From Plut-88900 sp963668115 (lineage in GTDB: Bacteria; Chloroflexota; Dehalococcoidia; Plut-88900), in assembly GCA_963668115.1 (NCBI GenBank), contig OY764147.1:2914001-2978000 (forward strand): 64,000 bases of DNA. The letters run 5' to 3'. How positions within the stretch are numbered: position 1 is the stretch's first letter; every line of letters begins with the position of its first letter. The position numbers and the translations under genes are program-made. This document shows positions 35,284-44,101 of the stretch, piece after piece. The notes under the pieces are model-generated. The model did not search any database. It was given only the letters and a program-made list of their open reading frames with translations, and had not been told where the DNA came from.

Positions 35284-35517
35284 CTATTTGAACCGATAAG
35301 TGATCCTGCCCCGGTCCAGGTCGTAGGGAGAAAGCTCAACCAGCACCCGGTCCCCGAGGAGAATCCTGATGAAATGAATGCGCATCTTGCCGGATACGTG
35401 GGCCAGCACCTGATGTTTGTTTGCCAGTTCCACTATGAACGAGCCGTTGGGGCGGGTCTCGACGATCCGGCCCTCGACTTCAATCTTCTCTTTCTGTCCC
35501 GCTCTCTCTTGAGCCAT
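35284..35517 (-). CDS. infA: Translation initiation factor IF-1
   Basis: 77 residues, a single OB-fold. KIEVEGRIVETRPNGSFIVELANKHQVLAHVSGKMR and the RILLGDRVLVELSPYDLDRGRI segment are diagnostic. Blocks the ribosomal A site during initiation. Between map and rpmJ. Confidence 0.96.
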   Translation of the reverse strand: MAQERAGQKEKIEVEGRIVETRPNGSFIVELANKHQVLAHVSGKMRIHFIRILLGDRVLVELSPYDLDRGRITYRFK

Positions 35518-35545
35518 AATTTATTATTGCAGTCCTTTCCTCTGG

Positions 35546-36343
35546 CTAGTCCGCAAACCGGGTCATAACTATCGGGCCTTCGGCGGTTATTGCGATGCTG
35601 TGTTCAAAGTGGGCGGAGAGTTTGCCATCCCGGGTGACTACTGTCCAGCCGTCGGTCAGCAGTGATGTGGTCCAGTCTCCTATGTTGAGCATCGGCTCTA
35701 TGGCGAGGGCCATGCCTTCCCGGAGCTGGAGGCCGCGCCCCGGCTTTCCATAGTTAGGCACCGAGGGTTCTTCGTGCATCCTGCGTCCGATCCCGTGACC
35801 GACATATTCCCTGACTACCGAATATCCGAGGGACTCTGCATAGGTCTGCACTGCATGGCCGATGTCGCCAATCCGGGCCCCGACAACAGACGCTTCGATG
35901 CCGCGCTCAAGGGACTCCCTGGTTGCTTCAATGAGCCGTTGCGCTTCATCTGTAATGTTCCCGGCTCCCACGGTCACGGCAGCATCGCCGTGGAATCCGT
36001 CAACGATTGCTCCGACATCCACGCTGACCAGGTCTCCTTCCTGGACCACCCGCTTGCCGGGAATGCCGTGGACGATCTCCTCATTGATGGAGACGCAGAC
36101 GGCGGCGGGAAAGCCGCGGTACCCCACGAAAGAGGGAATGGCGCCGTGCCGGGCTATTTCGGCGCGGGCCACGGCGTCGAGGTCGGCTGTGGTTATTCCC
36201 GGCTCGATAGCTGCTTTCAGGGCCTTGAGGGTGTGGGCGACCACCTGGCCGGCCTGCTTCATAAGGTCCAGTTCTCGGGGAGTCTTGATCTCCATGCCCT
36301 CTTGGACCACGACCCTCGGGCCGCCCAGGAATGTCCTGTTCAT
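35546..36343 (-). CDS. map: Methionine aminopeptidase, type I
   Basis: 265 residues from ATG 36343, which shares bases with the adk stop (TGATG) and has a good ribosome site; ATG 36295 (MEIKTPRE) matches the usual family start better and has AGAGGGC in front. Metal ligands are in DVGAIVDGFHGDAA, EYVGHGIGRRMHEEP and the late Glu residues of EPMLNIG and HFEHSIAI. It removes the initiator Met. Cotranscribed with adk. Confidence 0.93.
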   Translation of the reverse strand: MNRTFLGGPRVVVQEGMEIKTPRELDLMKQAGQVVAHTLKALKAAIEPGITTADLDAVARAEIARHGAIPSFVGYRGFPAAVCVSINEEIVHGIPGKRVVQEGDLVSVDVGAIVDGFHGDAAVTVGAGNITDEAQRLIEATRESLERGIEASVVGARIGDIGHAVQTYAESLGYSVVREYVGHGIGRRMHEEPSVPNYGKPGRGLQLREGMALAIEPMLNIGDWTTSLLTDGWTVVTRDGKLSAHFEHSIAITAEGPIVMTRFAD

Positions 36344-37011
36344 CAGGCAGCCCCCTTTCCGGATGTAGCCTTCAGGGAGTCGGCCATCTGCCGCCCGACC
36401 TGGTCAATAGGCTGCTCGCCGTCAATCTCAATCAAGCTTCCCTGCTCCTGGTAGTAGGAGATGAGGGGGGCGGTCTGGTCGTTGTAGACCTGGACGCGCC
36501 TGCGGGATGTGGCCTCGGTGTCGTCGTCTCGTTGATAGAGTTCGCCGGGGCATCGGTCGCACTTGCCCTGTTCTTTGGGCGGAGAGTTGACCATGTGGTA
36601 GGGGGTCTGGCACTCGCGGCAGATCCATCGGCCACTGAGCCGACGGATTAGCTCCTCTTCGGACACCTTGATGTACAGCACGGCCCCGATGTTCTTGTTG
36701 AGGTCATTGAGGGCCGTGTCAAGGGCCTGGGCCTGGGCGAGGGTTCGTGGGAATCCGTCAAGGACGGCGCCCTGCTGGCAATCGGGGTCTTCCAGTCGGT
36801 CGAGGACCATGCGGACGGTGAGTTCGTCGGGGACGAGCTCGCCCTTGTCCATGTAGGTCTTGGCCTCGAGTCCGAGGGGAGTGCCTTCGCCCAGGTTTCT
36901 ACGGAACAGGTCGCCCGATGCAACGTGGGCCGCACCCAACTCCGCAGCAAGGCCCACGGCCTGGGTGCCCTTGCCTGCGCCCGGCCCCCCGAGAAGTATC
37001 ACGTACATCAT
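36343..37011 (-). CDS. adk: Adenylate kinase
   Basis: 222 residues from ATG 37011, overlapping the secY stop by 4 nt; the much longer frame upstream runs through secY and is rejected. GGPGAGKGTQ is the P-loop and DGFPRTLAQA the AMP/ATP motif. The LID has a C-x2-C...C-x2-C zinc site (CREC, CDRC). It balances AMP, ADP and ATP. secY-adk-map order is canonical. Confidence 0.95.
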   Translation of the reverse strand: MMYVILLGGPGAGKGTQAVGLAAELGAAHVASGDLFRRNLGEGTPLGLEAKTYMDKGELVPDELTVRMVLDRLEDPDCQQGAVLDGFPRTLAQAQALDTALNDLNKNIGAVLYIKVSEEELIRRLSGRWICRECQTPYHMVNSPPKEQGKCDRCPGELYQRDDDTEATSRRRVQVYNDQTAPLISYYQEQGSLIEIDGEQPIDQVGRQMADSLKATSGKGAA

Positions 37012-38339
37012 CGGATGAAGCCCTCGTAGCGGCGCATCAGGAGCTGGGCCTCCAACTGGCGCATGGTGTCCAGGACGACGCCCACGGCGATGAGCATGGC
37101 AACACCCGTGAGTTGCAGTCCCTGAACCCCGGTGAACTCGCTGGCGAAGTAGGGGATTATAGCTATGACGCCGAGGAATATGGCGCCGCCCACGGTGATT
37201 CGGAGTAGCACCCTCGTTATGTAGTCGTTGGTCGGTTTGCCGGGTCGAATCCCCGGTATAAACCCGCCGTTTCTCTGCAGGTTTTCGGCGATCTGTTGCT
37301 GCTGGAATACGATTATCGAATAGAAGAATGCGAAGGCGACAACCAGGAAGAAGGTCATGACCCAGTAGAAGAGGCCTGTTGCATCGAATAGGTTTGAGAT
37401 GAATCGGCCCGTGGCGGAAAGCCAACCGGCATCGGCGGTGACGAAATAGCTGGCCACGAGTCCCGGGAAGATCATGATGGAGAAGGCGAAAATAATGGGA
37501 ATCATGCCGGCGGAATTCACCCTTAGGGGTATGTGGGTCGCGCCCGCCTGTCGGTACATCCGGCCACTGCGGAAAACGCTCCGGCCGTACTGGACGGGGA
37601 TTCGGCGCTGCGCCTCGGTGAAGAGGACTATGCAGTAGACGGTTATGAGGGCAATGGCGAAGAAGACCACCAGGCCCCCGACGTTGCCCCTCTGCAGGAA
37701 GGACTGCCTGAGCAGGTCGGGGAGTCCCGACACTATGCCCGCGAAGATTATCATCGAGATACCGTTGCCGATGCCCCTTTCGGTTATGAGTTCACCCAGC
37801 CAAACGCAGAACATGGTGCCCGCGGTCATGGAGAACATCATGGCGATGGTCGGGCCTAGCTGGCCACCCGTGAACCCTACGTTTTCAATCACACCGCCCC
37901 GTTCCAGCAATACAAGCTGGCCGAAGCTCTGGGCCAGGGCCATGGGTACGGTCAGCCAGTGAGTGATCTGGTTAAGCCTCTGCCGTCCGGCCTCGCCGCC
38001 TTCCCTGGAAAGCGCCTGGAGTCGGGGGACGACGGGTATCAGCAACTGCATGACGATGGATGCGGTGATGTAGGGGTAGACGCCCATGGAGGCAACGCTG
38101 AGGTTTCGGAGAGCGCCGCCGCTGAACAGGTCCAGCATCCCGGCGAGATTGTTGCCCTGGAAATACCGGGAGAGTTCATCCAGGTTGGCGCCGGGAACGG
38201 GAACGTGGGCGACGAACCTGTAAATGACCAGTATCCCGAGGACAAAGAGGACCTTGCCGCGCAGGTCGGGCTGGCCGGCCACGTCGATCATGGCCTGGAG
38301 CAGCTTGGGTCGGGAAGATACGGTCTGGGTTTGTTGCAT
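37008..38339 (-). CDS. secY: Preprotein translocase subunit SecY
   Basis: 443 residues with about ten transmembrane helices. PVPGANLDELSRYFQGN, the plug region GGALRNLSVASMGVYPYITASIVMQLL, and RRIPVQYGR are SecY hallmarks. Channel of the Sec system. Its start lies next to the rplO stop, and its stop overlaps adk. Confidence 0.96.
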   Translation of the reverse strand: MQQTQTVSSRPKLLQAMIDVAGQPDLRGKVLFVLGILVIYRFVAHVPVPGANLDELSRYFQGNNLAGMLDLFSGGALRNLSVASMGVYPYITASIVMQLLIPVVPRLQALSREGGEAGRQRLNQITHWLTVPMALAQSFGQLVLLERGGVIENVGFTGGQLGPTIAMMFSMTAGTMFCVWLGELITERGIGNGISMIIFAGIVSGLPDLLRQSFLQRGNVGGLVVFFAIALITVYCIVLFTEAQRRIPVQYGRSVFRSGRMYRQAGATHIPLRVNSAGMIPIIFAFSIMIFPGLVASYFVTADAGWLSATGRFISNLFDATGLFYWVMTFFLVVAFAFFYSIIVFQQQQIAENLQRNGGFIPGIRPGKPTNDYITRVLLRITVGGAIFLGVIAIIPYFASEFTGVQGLQLTGVAMLIAVGVVLDTMRQLEAQLLMRRYEGFIR

Positions 38340-38786
38340 CTAGCTCAGGGTCTCTACAGCGCCGCCTGCGGCCTCGATCTTCGATACGGCGGCCTTGGAG
38401 AACTTGTTCGCCTTGACAGTGAGGGGTCGGTTTACGGAACCGTCCCCCAGCACCTTGATGGGCTTGCTCAACGAGCGAACGATTCTGTGGGAACGTAGCA
38501 ACTCGGGGGTTACTTCCGTGCCACTTTCAAAGACGTTCAGTTGGGAGAGGTTTATGGGCAGATACTCGGTCCTGAATATGTTGGTGAAGCCCCGCTTGGA
38601 GGGCATGCGCTTGATCAGCGGAAGCTGTCCGCCTTCGAAGCCGCGCCGGATGCTCCCGCCCGACCTCGACTTCTGGCCCTTGTTGCCCCGCCCCGAGGTG
38701 TGTCCGTAGTTGCTGCCATAGCCGCGCCCGACGCGTCGGCGAGGACGCTTGGCTCCGCGTAGAGGTGACAGCTCGTTGAGTCTCAT
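38340..38786 (-). CDS. rplO: 50S ribosomal protein L15
   Basis: 148 residues. MRLNELSPLRGAKRPRRRVGRGYGSNYGHTSGRGNKGQKSR-type Gly/Arg-rich N terminus and a compact C-terminal domain. Starts within the rpmD stop (4-nt overlap) and abuts secY. Confidence 0.95.
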   Translation of the reverse strand: MRLNELSPLRGAKRPRRRVGRGYGSNYGHTSGRGNKGQKSRSGGSIRRGFEGGQLPLIKRMPSKRGFTNIFRTEYLPINLSQLNVFESGTEVTPELLRSHRIVRSLSKPIKVLGDGSVNRPLTVKANKFSKAAVSKIEAAGGAVETLS

Positions 38787-38965
38787 TTTATCTCTTCCAC
38801 TGCAACCAGGTGGGTGACTTTCTGCACCATGCCCCGCACGGAGGGGTTGTCATCGTGCTCCACGGTCTGGTGCATCTTTTTCAGCCCAAGGGCCCGGAGG
38901 GTGCCCCTCTGGTCCTGGGGGTAACCAATGCTGCTCTTCTTGAGGGTTACTTTGAGTCGTGACAC
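38783..38965 (-). CDS. rpmD: 50S ribosomal protein L30
   Basis: 60 residues. LKVTLKKSSIGYPQDQRGTLRALGLKK and VRGMVQKVTHLVAVEE are the L30 pattern. Overlaps rplO by 4 nt; between rpsE and rplO. Confidence 0.95.
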   Translation of the reverse strand: MSRLKVTLKKSSIGYPQDQRGTLRALGLKKMHQTVEHDDNPSVRGMVQKVTHLVAVEEIK

Positions 38966-38976
38966 GGGTGTCTGCC

Positions 38977-39489
38977 TTATTCCTGCTCCGTCGGACGGCC
39001 CTTGCGCGCCGCTATCGCCTGCGCCGGATCTCTCAGTTGCTGTAGCCCGTAGAGAGTGGCCTTGGAGGTGTTTATCGGGTTTCCGCTGCCCAGGGACTTG
39101 GTGAGCACGTCCTTGACCCCCGCCGCTTCCAATACGGCCCTCACCCCACCACCGGCTATAACGCCCGTGCCTGGGCCCGCAGGCCTGAGCACAACCTTGG
39201 CGCCCCCGTACTTGGTGACGATTTCATGGGGAATGGTCGTGTCCTTGAGCAGCACCTTTACCATGTTCTTCTGGGCAATGGTGTTGCCCTTGCGTACGGC
39301 GTCAGGGACGCTTCCGGCCTTACCAAGACCGACACCGGCGTGGCCGTTGCCATCGCCGACTACTACCATGGCTGTGAACCTGAACCGACGGCCGCCCTTG
39401 ACGACCTTGGCGACACGGTTGATATGGACAACGCGCTCGGTGAGGTCCAGATTTCGGGTGTCTATCTTCTCTTTTTTGACTCTAGCCAT
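38977..39489 (-). CDS. rpsE: 30S ribosomal protein S5
   Basis: 170 residues. ERVVHINRVAKVVKGGRRFRFTAMVVVGDGNGHAGVG-type dsRBD followed by PAGPGTGVIAGGGVRAVLEAAGV. Acts in decoding fidelity. Starts on the last base of rplR (1-nt overlap). Confidence 0.96.
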   Translation of the reverse strand: MARVKKEKIDTRNLDLTERVVHINRVAKVVKGGRRFRFTAMVVVGDGNGHAGVGLGKAGSVPDAVRKGNTIAQKNMVKVLLKDTTIPHEIVTKYGGAKVVLRPAGPGTGVIAGGGVRAVLEAAGVKDVLTKSLGSGNPINTSKATLYGLQQLRDPAQAIAARKGRPTEQE

Positions 39490-39854
39490 TAGAACTCCAA
39501 GCCGCCTTTGCGGGCGCCCTCGGCGAGGGACTGGACCCTGCCGAAGTACTGGTAACCGCCCCTGTCAAAGACTACGGTCTTCACGCCCTTCTCCGTGGCT
39601 CGTGAAGCCACCAGACCTCCGACCAGGCCGGCGACCTCTTTCTTGGGCTTCCCTTCAGCTTCTTTTGTCAGCGGCTCATCGAGGCTGGAGGCAGCGGCCA
39701 GTGTCACGCCGCTATCGTCATCGATGACCTGCGCGTAGATGTGGTTGAGGCTGCGGAAGACGCTGAGCCTCGGCTTGTCGGACGTGCCGGACAGGGTCTT
39801 CCTAATCCTGCGGCGTCTTCGTTGTCTTGCCTGCCTGCGGTCTAGTTTAGCCAT
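39489..39854 (-). CDS. rplR: 50S ribosomal protein L18
   Basis: 121 residues. Arg-rich N terminus (RRQARQRRRRRIRKTLSG) then RLSVFRSLNHIYAQVIDD and the VFDRGGYQYFGRVQSLAEGARKGGL end. Binds 5S rRNA. Between rplF and rpsE. Confidence 0.96.
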   Translation of the reverse strand: MAKLDRRQARQRRRRRIRKTLSGTSDKPRLSVFRSLNHIYAQVIDDDSGVTLAAASSLDEPLTKEAEGKPKKEVAGLVGGLVASRATEKGVKTVVFDRGGYQYFGRVQSLAEGARKGGLEF

Positions 39855-39863
39855 TTTCTGCCC

Positions 39864-40406
39864 TTAACTCGTGGCGGCTCGCTTGCCGGGTTTCAGGCGC
39901 ACATGCTCGTTGGCGTAGCGGATGCCCTTGCCCTTGTAGGCGTCGGGCGGGCGGATGCGCCGTATCTTTGCCGCCACCTGCCCGACCTGCTCCTTGTCGA
40001 TACCACTCACGAAGATCCTGTCGTTTCCTTCTACGCTCAACGTGATGCCATCAGGCGGCGGCACTTCTACGCGGTGAGAAAATCCGACCTGAAGAACCAA
40101 TTTATCTCCATCCATCTGTGCCCGGTACCCGACTCCCACGAGCATGAGGCCCTTGGTGAACCCTTCGCTCACGCCCTGCACCATATTGGCGATCAATGTG
40201 CGTGTCAGCCCGTGCAAGGACCGGTGCTCTCGCTGGTCAGTAGGGCGGGTGACCAGGAGCTGGCCGTTGTCCCGGGATACGGTGAGGTCCGGGTGATGGG
40301 TGTAGGAAAGCTCCCCGCGCGGGCCTTTGACGGTGATGTGACTGTTCTCCATCACAACGTCGACCCCGGAAGGGATCGTTATCGGCTGTTTTCCTATTCT
40401 CGACAT
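39864..40406 (-). CDS. rplF: 50S ribosomal protein L6
   Basis: 180 residues. MSRIGKQPITIPSGV start, two L6 repeats, and the rRNA-binding RIRPPDAYKGKGIRYANE motif. Lies 36 nt after rpsH. Confidence 0.96.
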   Translation of the reverse strand: MSRIGKQPITIPSGVDVVMENSHITVKGPRGELSYTHHPDLTVSRDNGQLLVTRPTDQREHRSLHGLTRTLIANMVQGVSEGFTKGLMLVGVGYRAQMDGDKLVLQVGFSHRVEVPPPDGITLSVEGNDRIFVSGIDKEQVGQVAAKIRRIRPPDAYKGKGIRYANEHVRLKPGKRAATS

Positions 40407-40442
40407 GATTTCTGCTTGTTCAAATACATAAGCGTGCGGCCT

Positions 40443-40844
40443 TTACCACACCTGGCACATCAACTCTCCCCCGACCTGTTCGCGCCAGGCCCGGGACCCG
40501 GTCATCATGCCCTTCGAGGTGGACATGACGGTTATCCCCACGCCGCCGTAGACCTTGGGAATCTCGCCCTTGCCTATATAGACCCGCAGGCCGGGCTTGC
40601 TGAGACGTTTCAGGCCCCGGATGGTGGGCTGGCCCTCGGACTCGTATTTCAGGAGGATGCGAAGGGTGTCCTGGGGATTGCCCTTGACCACCTCATAGTC
40701 GCCTATGAAGCCCTCGTCCTTGAGGATTCCGGCAATGGCGTTCTTGGTCTTGGACGCGGGCATGGACACCGTGTTGTGCTCCACAGCCAGCGCGTTCCTT
40801 ATGCGGGTCAACATGTCGGCGATGGGGTCGGTAACTACTCCCAT
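40443..40844 (-). CDS. rpsH: 30S ribosomal protein S8
   Basis: 133 residues. DPIADMLTRIRNALAVEHNTV at the N terminus and VGITVMSTSKGMMTGSRAWREQVGGELMCQVW at the end, the conserved S8 C terminus. S8 commonly represses the spc operon by binding near rplE; no such site was verified. Confidence 0.96.
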   Translation of the reverse strand: MGVVTDPIADMLTRIRNALAVEHNTVSMPASKTKNAIAGILKDEGFIGDYEVVKGNPQDTLRILLKYESEGQPTIRGLKRLSKPGLRVYIGKGEIPKVYGGVGITVMSTSKGMMTGSRAWREQVGGELMCQVW

Positions 40845-40854
40845 GATTTCAGCC

Positions 40855-41040
40855 CTACCAACTCGACTTTCTGACCCCGGGCAGCTTGCCCTCCAGGGCC
40901 AACTCTCTGAAGCAGATGCGGCACAGGCCGAAGTGCCTTATGTATCCCCTGGGACGACCACAGAGGTTGCACCGGTTGCGGAACTGCACTCGGTACTTGG
41001 GGGGCTTTCGCCACTTGGCTATCTTGGCTTCTCGGGCCAC
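40855..41040 (-). CDS. rpsZ: 30S ribosomal protein S14, zinc type
   Basis: 61 residues. Two CxxC pairs (CNLC and CRIC) around GRPRGYIRHFG mark the short zinc-binding form of S14 (rpsN type Z). Between rplE and rpsH. Confidence 0.95.
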   Translation of the reverse strand: MAREAKIAKWRKPPKYRVQFRNRCNLCGRPRGYIRHFGLCRICFRELALEGKLPGVRKSSW

Positions 41041-41070
41041 GCTACTTTATCCCTTCCCTATGATTCCTTA

Positions 41071-41703
41071 TTAGGCCGGTCGGGCGAAGGGCATGCCGAA
41101 CATGGTCAGCAACTGCCTCGCCTCCTCGTCGCTCTGGGCCGACGTAACGATTGTCACCTGCAGGCCTCTCTGCCTGTCCATCTTGTCGTAATCGATCTCG
41201 GGGAAGAGGGTCTGCTCGGTGAACCCGAGGCTGTAGTTGCCTCTCCCGTCGAATGCGGTATTTGATACGCCGCGGAAGTCACGGATTCGGGGCAGGGCCG
41301 CGTTCAGAAGCCGGTCCAGGAACTCGTACATCCTTGCCCCGCGCAGCGTGACCATAGTCCCGATGATCATGCCGTCCCTGACCCGGAAGTTGGCCACTGA
41401 CTTCTTCGCCCGGGTCACGATTGGGTGCTGGCCGGTGATGGCCTCGATGTCCTGGGTAGCGGCCTCCACGGCGCGGGCATTAGTCAACGCCTCCCCCAAC
41501 CCGATGTTCAGGACGATCTTCTCCACCTTGGGCGCCTGCATCACGTTGGCATAGCCGAAGTGCCGCACAAGAGCCGGTACAATCTCTTCCCTGTACTGCG
41601 TCTTCAGCCGAGGCTGGACGCCGTTAACGGCAGGGGCCGCGACCTTATCCTTGGCCTTCGCCCGAGGCTTTCTCTTCGGTTTTACTCTATCGTCGCCTGG
41701 CAT
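41071..41703 (-). CDS. rplE: 50S ribosomal protein L5 with basic N-terminal extension
   Basis: 210 residues. Core L5 begins near PRLKTQYREEIVPALVRHFGY; it is preceded by about 30 mostly Lys/Arg/Ala residues. VEKIVLNIGLGEA and RGVSNTAFDGRGNYSLG are diagnostic. The first 22 nt overlap the end of rplX, so the extension start is not certain. Binds 5S rRNA. Confidence 0.94.
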   Translation of the reverse strand: MPGDDRVKPKRKPRAKAKDKVAAPAVNGVQPRLKTQYREEIVPALVRHFGYANVMQAPKVEKIVLNIGLGEALTNARAVEAATQDIEAITGQHPIVTRAKKSVANFRVRDGMIIGTMVTLRGARMYEFLDRLLNAALPRIRDFRGVSNTAFDGRGNYSLGFTEQTLFPEIDYDKMDRQRGLQVTIVTSAQSDEEARQLLTMFGMPFARPA

Positions 41704-42011
41704 AGCTTACACACTCTGGGGTACCCGTTCCCGGGGTTCGCACTCTGCGGCTGCGACTTGTCCGCCAACGCCTTGGTTGGCTTGTTGCAGGTGGGGCAGA
41801 CCAGTTTCAGGTTGGACATGTTGATTGGCAGTTCCAACTCGATGAGGCCGGCCTGACGCACGTTGGGCTTGGGCCTCATGGCCTTCTTGGTGGAGTTGAC
41901 CTTTTCCACCCAGGCCAGATTGTCGGAGGGCTTGATGCGGAATATCCTGCCCCGCTTGCCCTTGTCCTTGCCCGCAAGGACTAACACCGTATCGTTCTTC
42001 CTGATTCTCAA
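41682..42011 (-). CDS. rplX: 50S ribosomal protein L24
   Basis: 109 residues. KOW motif DTVLVLAGKDKGKRGRIF, then a C-terminal zinc-like pair (CPTC...CKLC) that is found in some L24 proteins. Assembly initiator of the 50S subunit. Its 3' end overlaps rplE by 22 nt. Confidence 0.95.
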   Translation of the reverse strand: MRIRKNDTVLVLAGKDKGKRGRIFRIKPSDNLAWVEKVNSTKKAMRPKPNVRQAGLIELELPINMSNLKLVCPTCNKPTKALADKSQPQSANPGNGYPRVCKLCQATIE

Positions 42012-42048
42012 AATATTGCCTTTGGATGATTGATGGCTGCGGCCTTGG

Positions 42049-42417
42049 CTATATCACCTCGGGCGCGAGCGAGACTATCCTCGTAAAATTGCGCTCCCTC
42101 AGTTCTCGGGCCACGGGTCCGAATATACGCGTGCCCCGGGGATTGGAGGCATCGCTCAGTATTACTCCCGCATTCTCGTCAAAGCGGATGTACGAGCCGT
42201 CGGGACGGCGGTAAGGCTTGGCTACCCTGACTATGACCGCCCTGACCACGTCGCCCTTCTTGACCTGTGCGGCGGGCACAGCCTGCTTAACCGACGCCAC
42301 GATGATCTCCCCAACTGTCGCGTAGCGTTTACCCGTGCCGCCCGGCACGTTGATGCACTCTATCTCCCGGGCGCCGGAATTGTCGGCCACCTGGAGCCGG
42401 GTCGCGATGCGAATCAT
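42049..42417 (-). CDS. rplN: 50S ribosomal protein L14
   Basis: 122 residues from ATG 42417, the universal family length; the longer frame upstream is rpsQ antisense phase. LQVADNSGAREIECINV, VRAVIVRVAKPYRRPDGSYIRFDENAGV. Its start overlaps the rpsQ stop by 1 nt. Confidence 0.96.
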   Translation of the reverse strand: MIRIATRLQVADNSGAREIECINVPGGTGKRYATVGEIIVASVKQAVPAAQVKKGDVVRAVIVRVAKPYRRPDGSYIRFDENAGVILSDASNPRGTRIFGPVARELRERNFTRIVSLAPEVI

Positions 42418-42722
42418 TAGGAGTCGGCCTCTTCCGCCGGAGAAGTTATGTCCTTCGGCTGTGTCTCGGCGATGTCCATGCGTGCAAGCACTTCCACCAC
42501 CCGCCACCGCTTCTCTTTGGACAGCGGTCTGGTTTCCTCAATCCTCACAGTGTCCCCGAGCTTGCAGGAGTTGTTGTAGTCATGGGCCTTGAACTTGGTC
42601 ACGCGCTTGATGCGCCGCTTGTAGAGCCGGTGGGTCCGGAATCGGTCGACCGCGACCACCACGGTCTTGTCCATCTTGTCGCTGACAACCTGGCCTATAT
42701 TTATCTTGCGGGACTTGTTCAT
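42417..42722 (-). CDS. rpsQ: 30S ribosomal protein S17
   Basis: 101 residues. IGQVVSDKMDKTVVVAVDRF, HDYNNSCKLGDTVRIEETRPLSKEKRWRV. About 15 acidic residues extend the usual C terminus. Overlaps rpmC by 4 nt and rplN by 1 nt. Confidence 0.95.
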   Translation of the reverse strand: MNKSRKINIGQVVSDKMDKTVVVAVDRFRTHRLYKRRIKRVTKFKAHDYNNSCKLGDTVRIEETRPLSKEKRWRVVEVLARMDIAETQPKDITSPAEEADS

Positions 42723-42922
42723 CTCTGTTCCTGCGCCAGTTCTCGCTCTCGCATAATCGTCTTGAGCCTGGCGATCTTTCTGCGAATGCGTCTGATCTCT
42801 CGGTGATTGGTGAGCTGGTTTGTCGCCCGTCGGAACCTCAAGTTGAAGGTCTCCCTGTGGGAGTTCTCCAACTCCCTCTGCAGGTCCACCTCCGACAGGG
42901 CCCTGATTTCATTCGCTTTCAT
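42719..42922 (-). CDS. rpmC: 50S ribosomal protein L29
   Basis: 67 residues, helical hairpin. KANEIRALSEVDLQRELENSHRE and NLRFRRATNQL, TNHREIRRIRRKIARLKT. Near the peptide exit tunnel. Between rplP and rpsQ. Confidence 0.95.
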   Translation of the reverse strand: MKANEIRALSEVDLQRELENSHRETFNLRFRRATNQLTNHREIRRIRRKIARLKTIMRERELAQEQR

Positions 42923-42942
42923 CGGTAAACGCTCTCCAGGCC

Positions 42943-43359
42943 CTACAACAATTCGTCGCGCGACACGAACCGGGTCGCGATCGGCAGCTTGTGGGAAGCC
43001 CTTCTCATGGCCTCCTTGGCCGTTTCCTTTTCCACCCCGCCAATTTCAAATATCATCCGGCCCGTCTTCACAACGGCGACCCAGTGGTCCACGTTGCCCT
43101 TACCGCTGCCCATCCGGGTTTCAAGCGGCTTCGAGGTCACGGGCTTGTCGGGGAAGATGCGGATCCAGATCTGGCCGCCGCGCCTTACGTGATGCGTAAT
43201 GGCGCGCCGTGCAGCTTCGATCTGCCGGTTTGTTATCCAGGCCGTGGACTGTGCCTTTAGCCCGAACTCCCCGAACGAAAGCCCCGACCCCGCGTGGGCT
43301 ACGCCCCTACGGTGCCCCCGATGGGCTTTCCGAAACTTCACTCGTTTCGGTTGAAGCAT
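42943..43359 (-). CDS. rplP: 50S ribosomal protein L16
   Basis: 138 residues from ATG 43359 (MLQPKRVKFRKAHRGH), the family start; the upstream part of the frame lies in rpsC. GSGLSFGEFGLKA, WIRIFPDKPVT and GSGKGNVDHWVA are diagnostic. Its first 53 nt overlap the 3' end of rpsC in another frame. Confidence 0.95.
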   Translation of the reverse strand: MLQPKRVKFRKAHRGHRRGVAHAGSGLSFGEFGLKAQSTAWITNRQIEAARRAITHHVRRGGQIWIRIFPDKPVTSKPLETRMGSGKGNVDHWVAVVKTGRMIFEIGGVEKETAKEAMRRASHKLPIATRFVSRDELL

Positions 43360-44101
43360 TGCTCTCCTCTGTTGCGACTGCTGCCTGGCCGTTTTCGGCG
43401 TCGGCTTCCTCATCCTTCAAAATAGTAACGCTGATAGGGGCCATCCGATCGGCTTCGGTTTGCCTGGGTTCGGGGAGGATGTCTCCCTTGTAGATCCATA
43501 CTTTCACGCCGACCACGCCCATGGTGGTGAGGGCCTCGGCTATTCCGTAATCTATGTCGGCCCGAAGGGTATGGAGTGGCACCCGACCTTCCATGTGCTT
43601 TTCGTCCCGGGCTATTTCCGCACCACCCAGCCTGCCCGAGCAGATTATCTTTATTCCATCGATTCCCGTCTGCATCGAACGCGTCGCCGCCTGCCGAATC
43701 GCCCGGCGGTACGATACCCTGCGTTCCAGCTGGTCGGCGATGTTTCGGGCCACCAGGAATGCATCCTGCTCCGGCTGCGATATCTCCTGGATGTTCAGCC
43801 TCACCCTGCGCCCGGTCTTCTTCTCCAGCAGGCCTCTGAGCTCGTCCACCCTCTGGCCGCCCCGACCGATTACGATGCCGGGTCGGGCCGTGTAGATAGT
43901 GGCGATAACTTCGTTGGCGTTCCTCTCGATTTCAACCTTGGATATGGCTGCATCGGTGTGGCTGCCGAGAATAGTCTTGCGGATCGTCATGTCTTCGGAA
44001 AGCAGCTTCCGGTACTGGTCTCCCTTACGGGCGAACCACTTGGCGTCCCAGTCCCGGATAATGCCTAGCCGGAACCCTATCGGGTGGGTCTTCTGTCCCA
44101 A
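43307..44101 (-). CDS. rpsC: 30S ribosomal protein S3 with acidic tail
   Basis: 264 residues, about 40-50 longer than usual. KH domain with VIGRGGQRVDELRGLLEK, and the C-terminal domain with EGRVPLHTLRADIDYG and GVKVWIYKGDILPE. The tail after the S3 core is rich in Glu, Ala, Ser and Thr, and its final part overlaps the start of rplP by 53 nt. Helicase-like mRNA entry protein. Confidence 0.95.
   Translation of the reverse strand: MGQKTHPIGFRLGIIRDWDAKWFARKGDQYRKLLSEDMTIRKTILGSHTDAAISKVEIERNANEVIATIYTARPGIVIGRGGQRVDELRGLLEKKTGRRVRLNIQEISQPEQDAFLVARNIADQLERRVSYRRAIRQAATRSMQTGIDGIKIICSGRLGGAEIARDEKHMEGRVPLHTLRADIDYGIAEALTTMGVVGVKVWIYKGDILPEPRQTEADRMAPISVTILKDEEADAENGQAAVATEESNASTETSEVSESPSGAP

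Noticed and set aside
37012..37425. Upstream part of the adk frame
   Set aside because: It overlaps secY; the P-loop start at 37011 gives normal adenylate kinase length.
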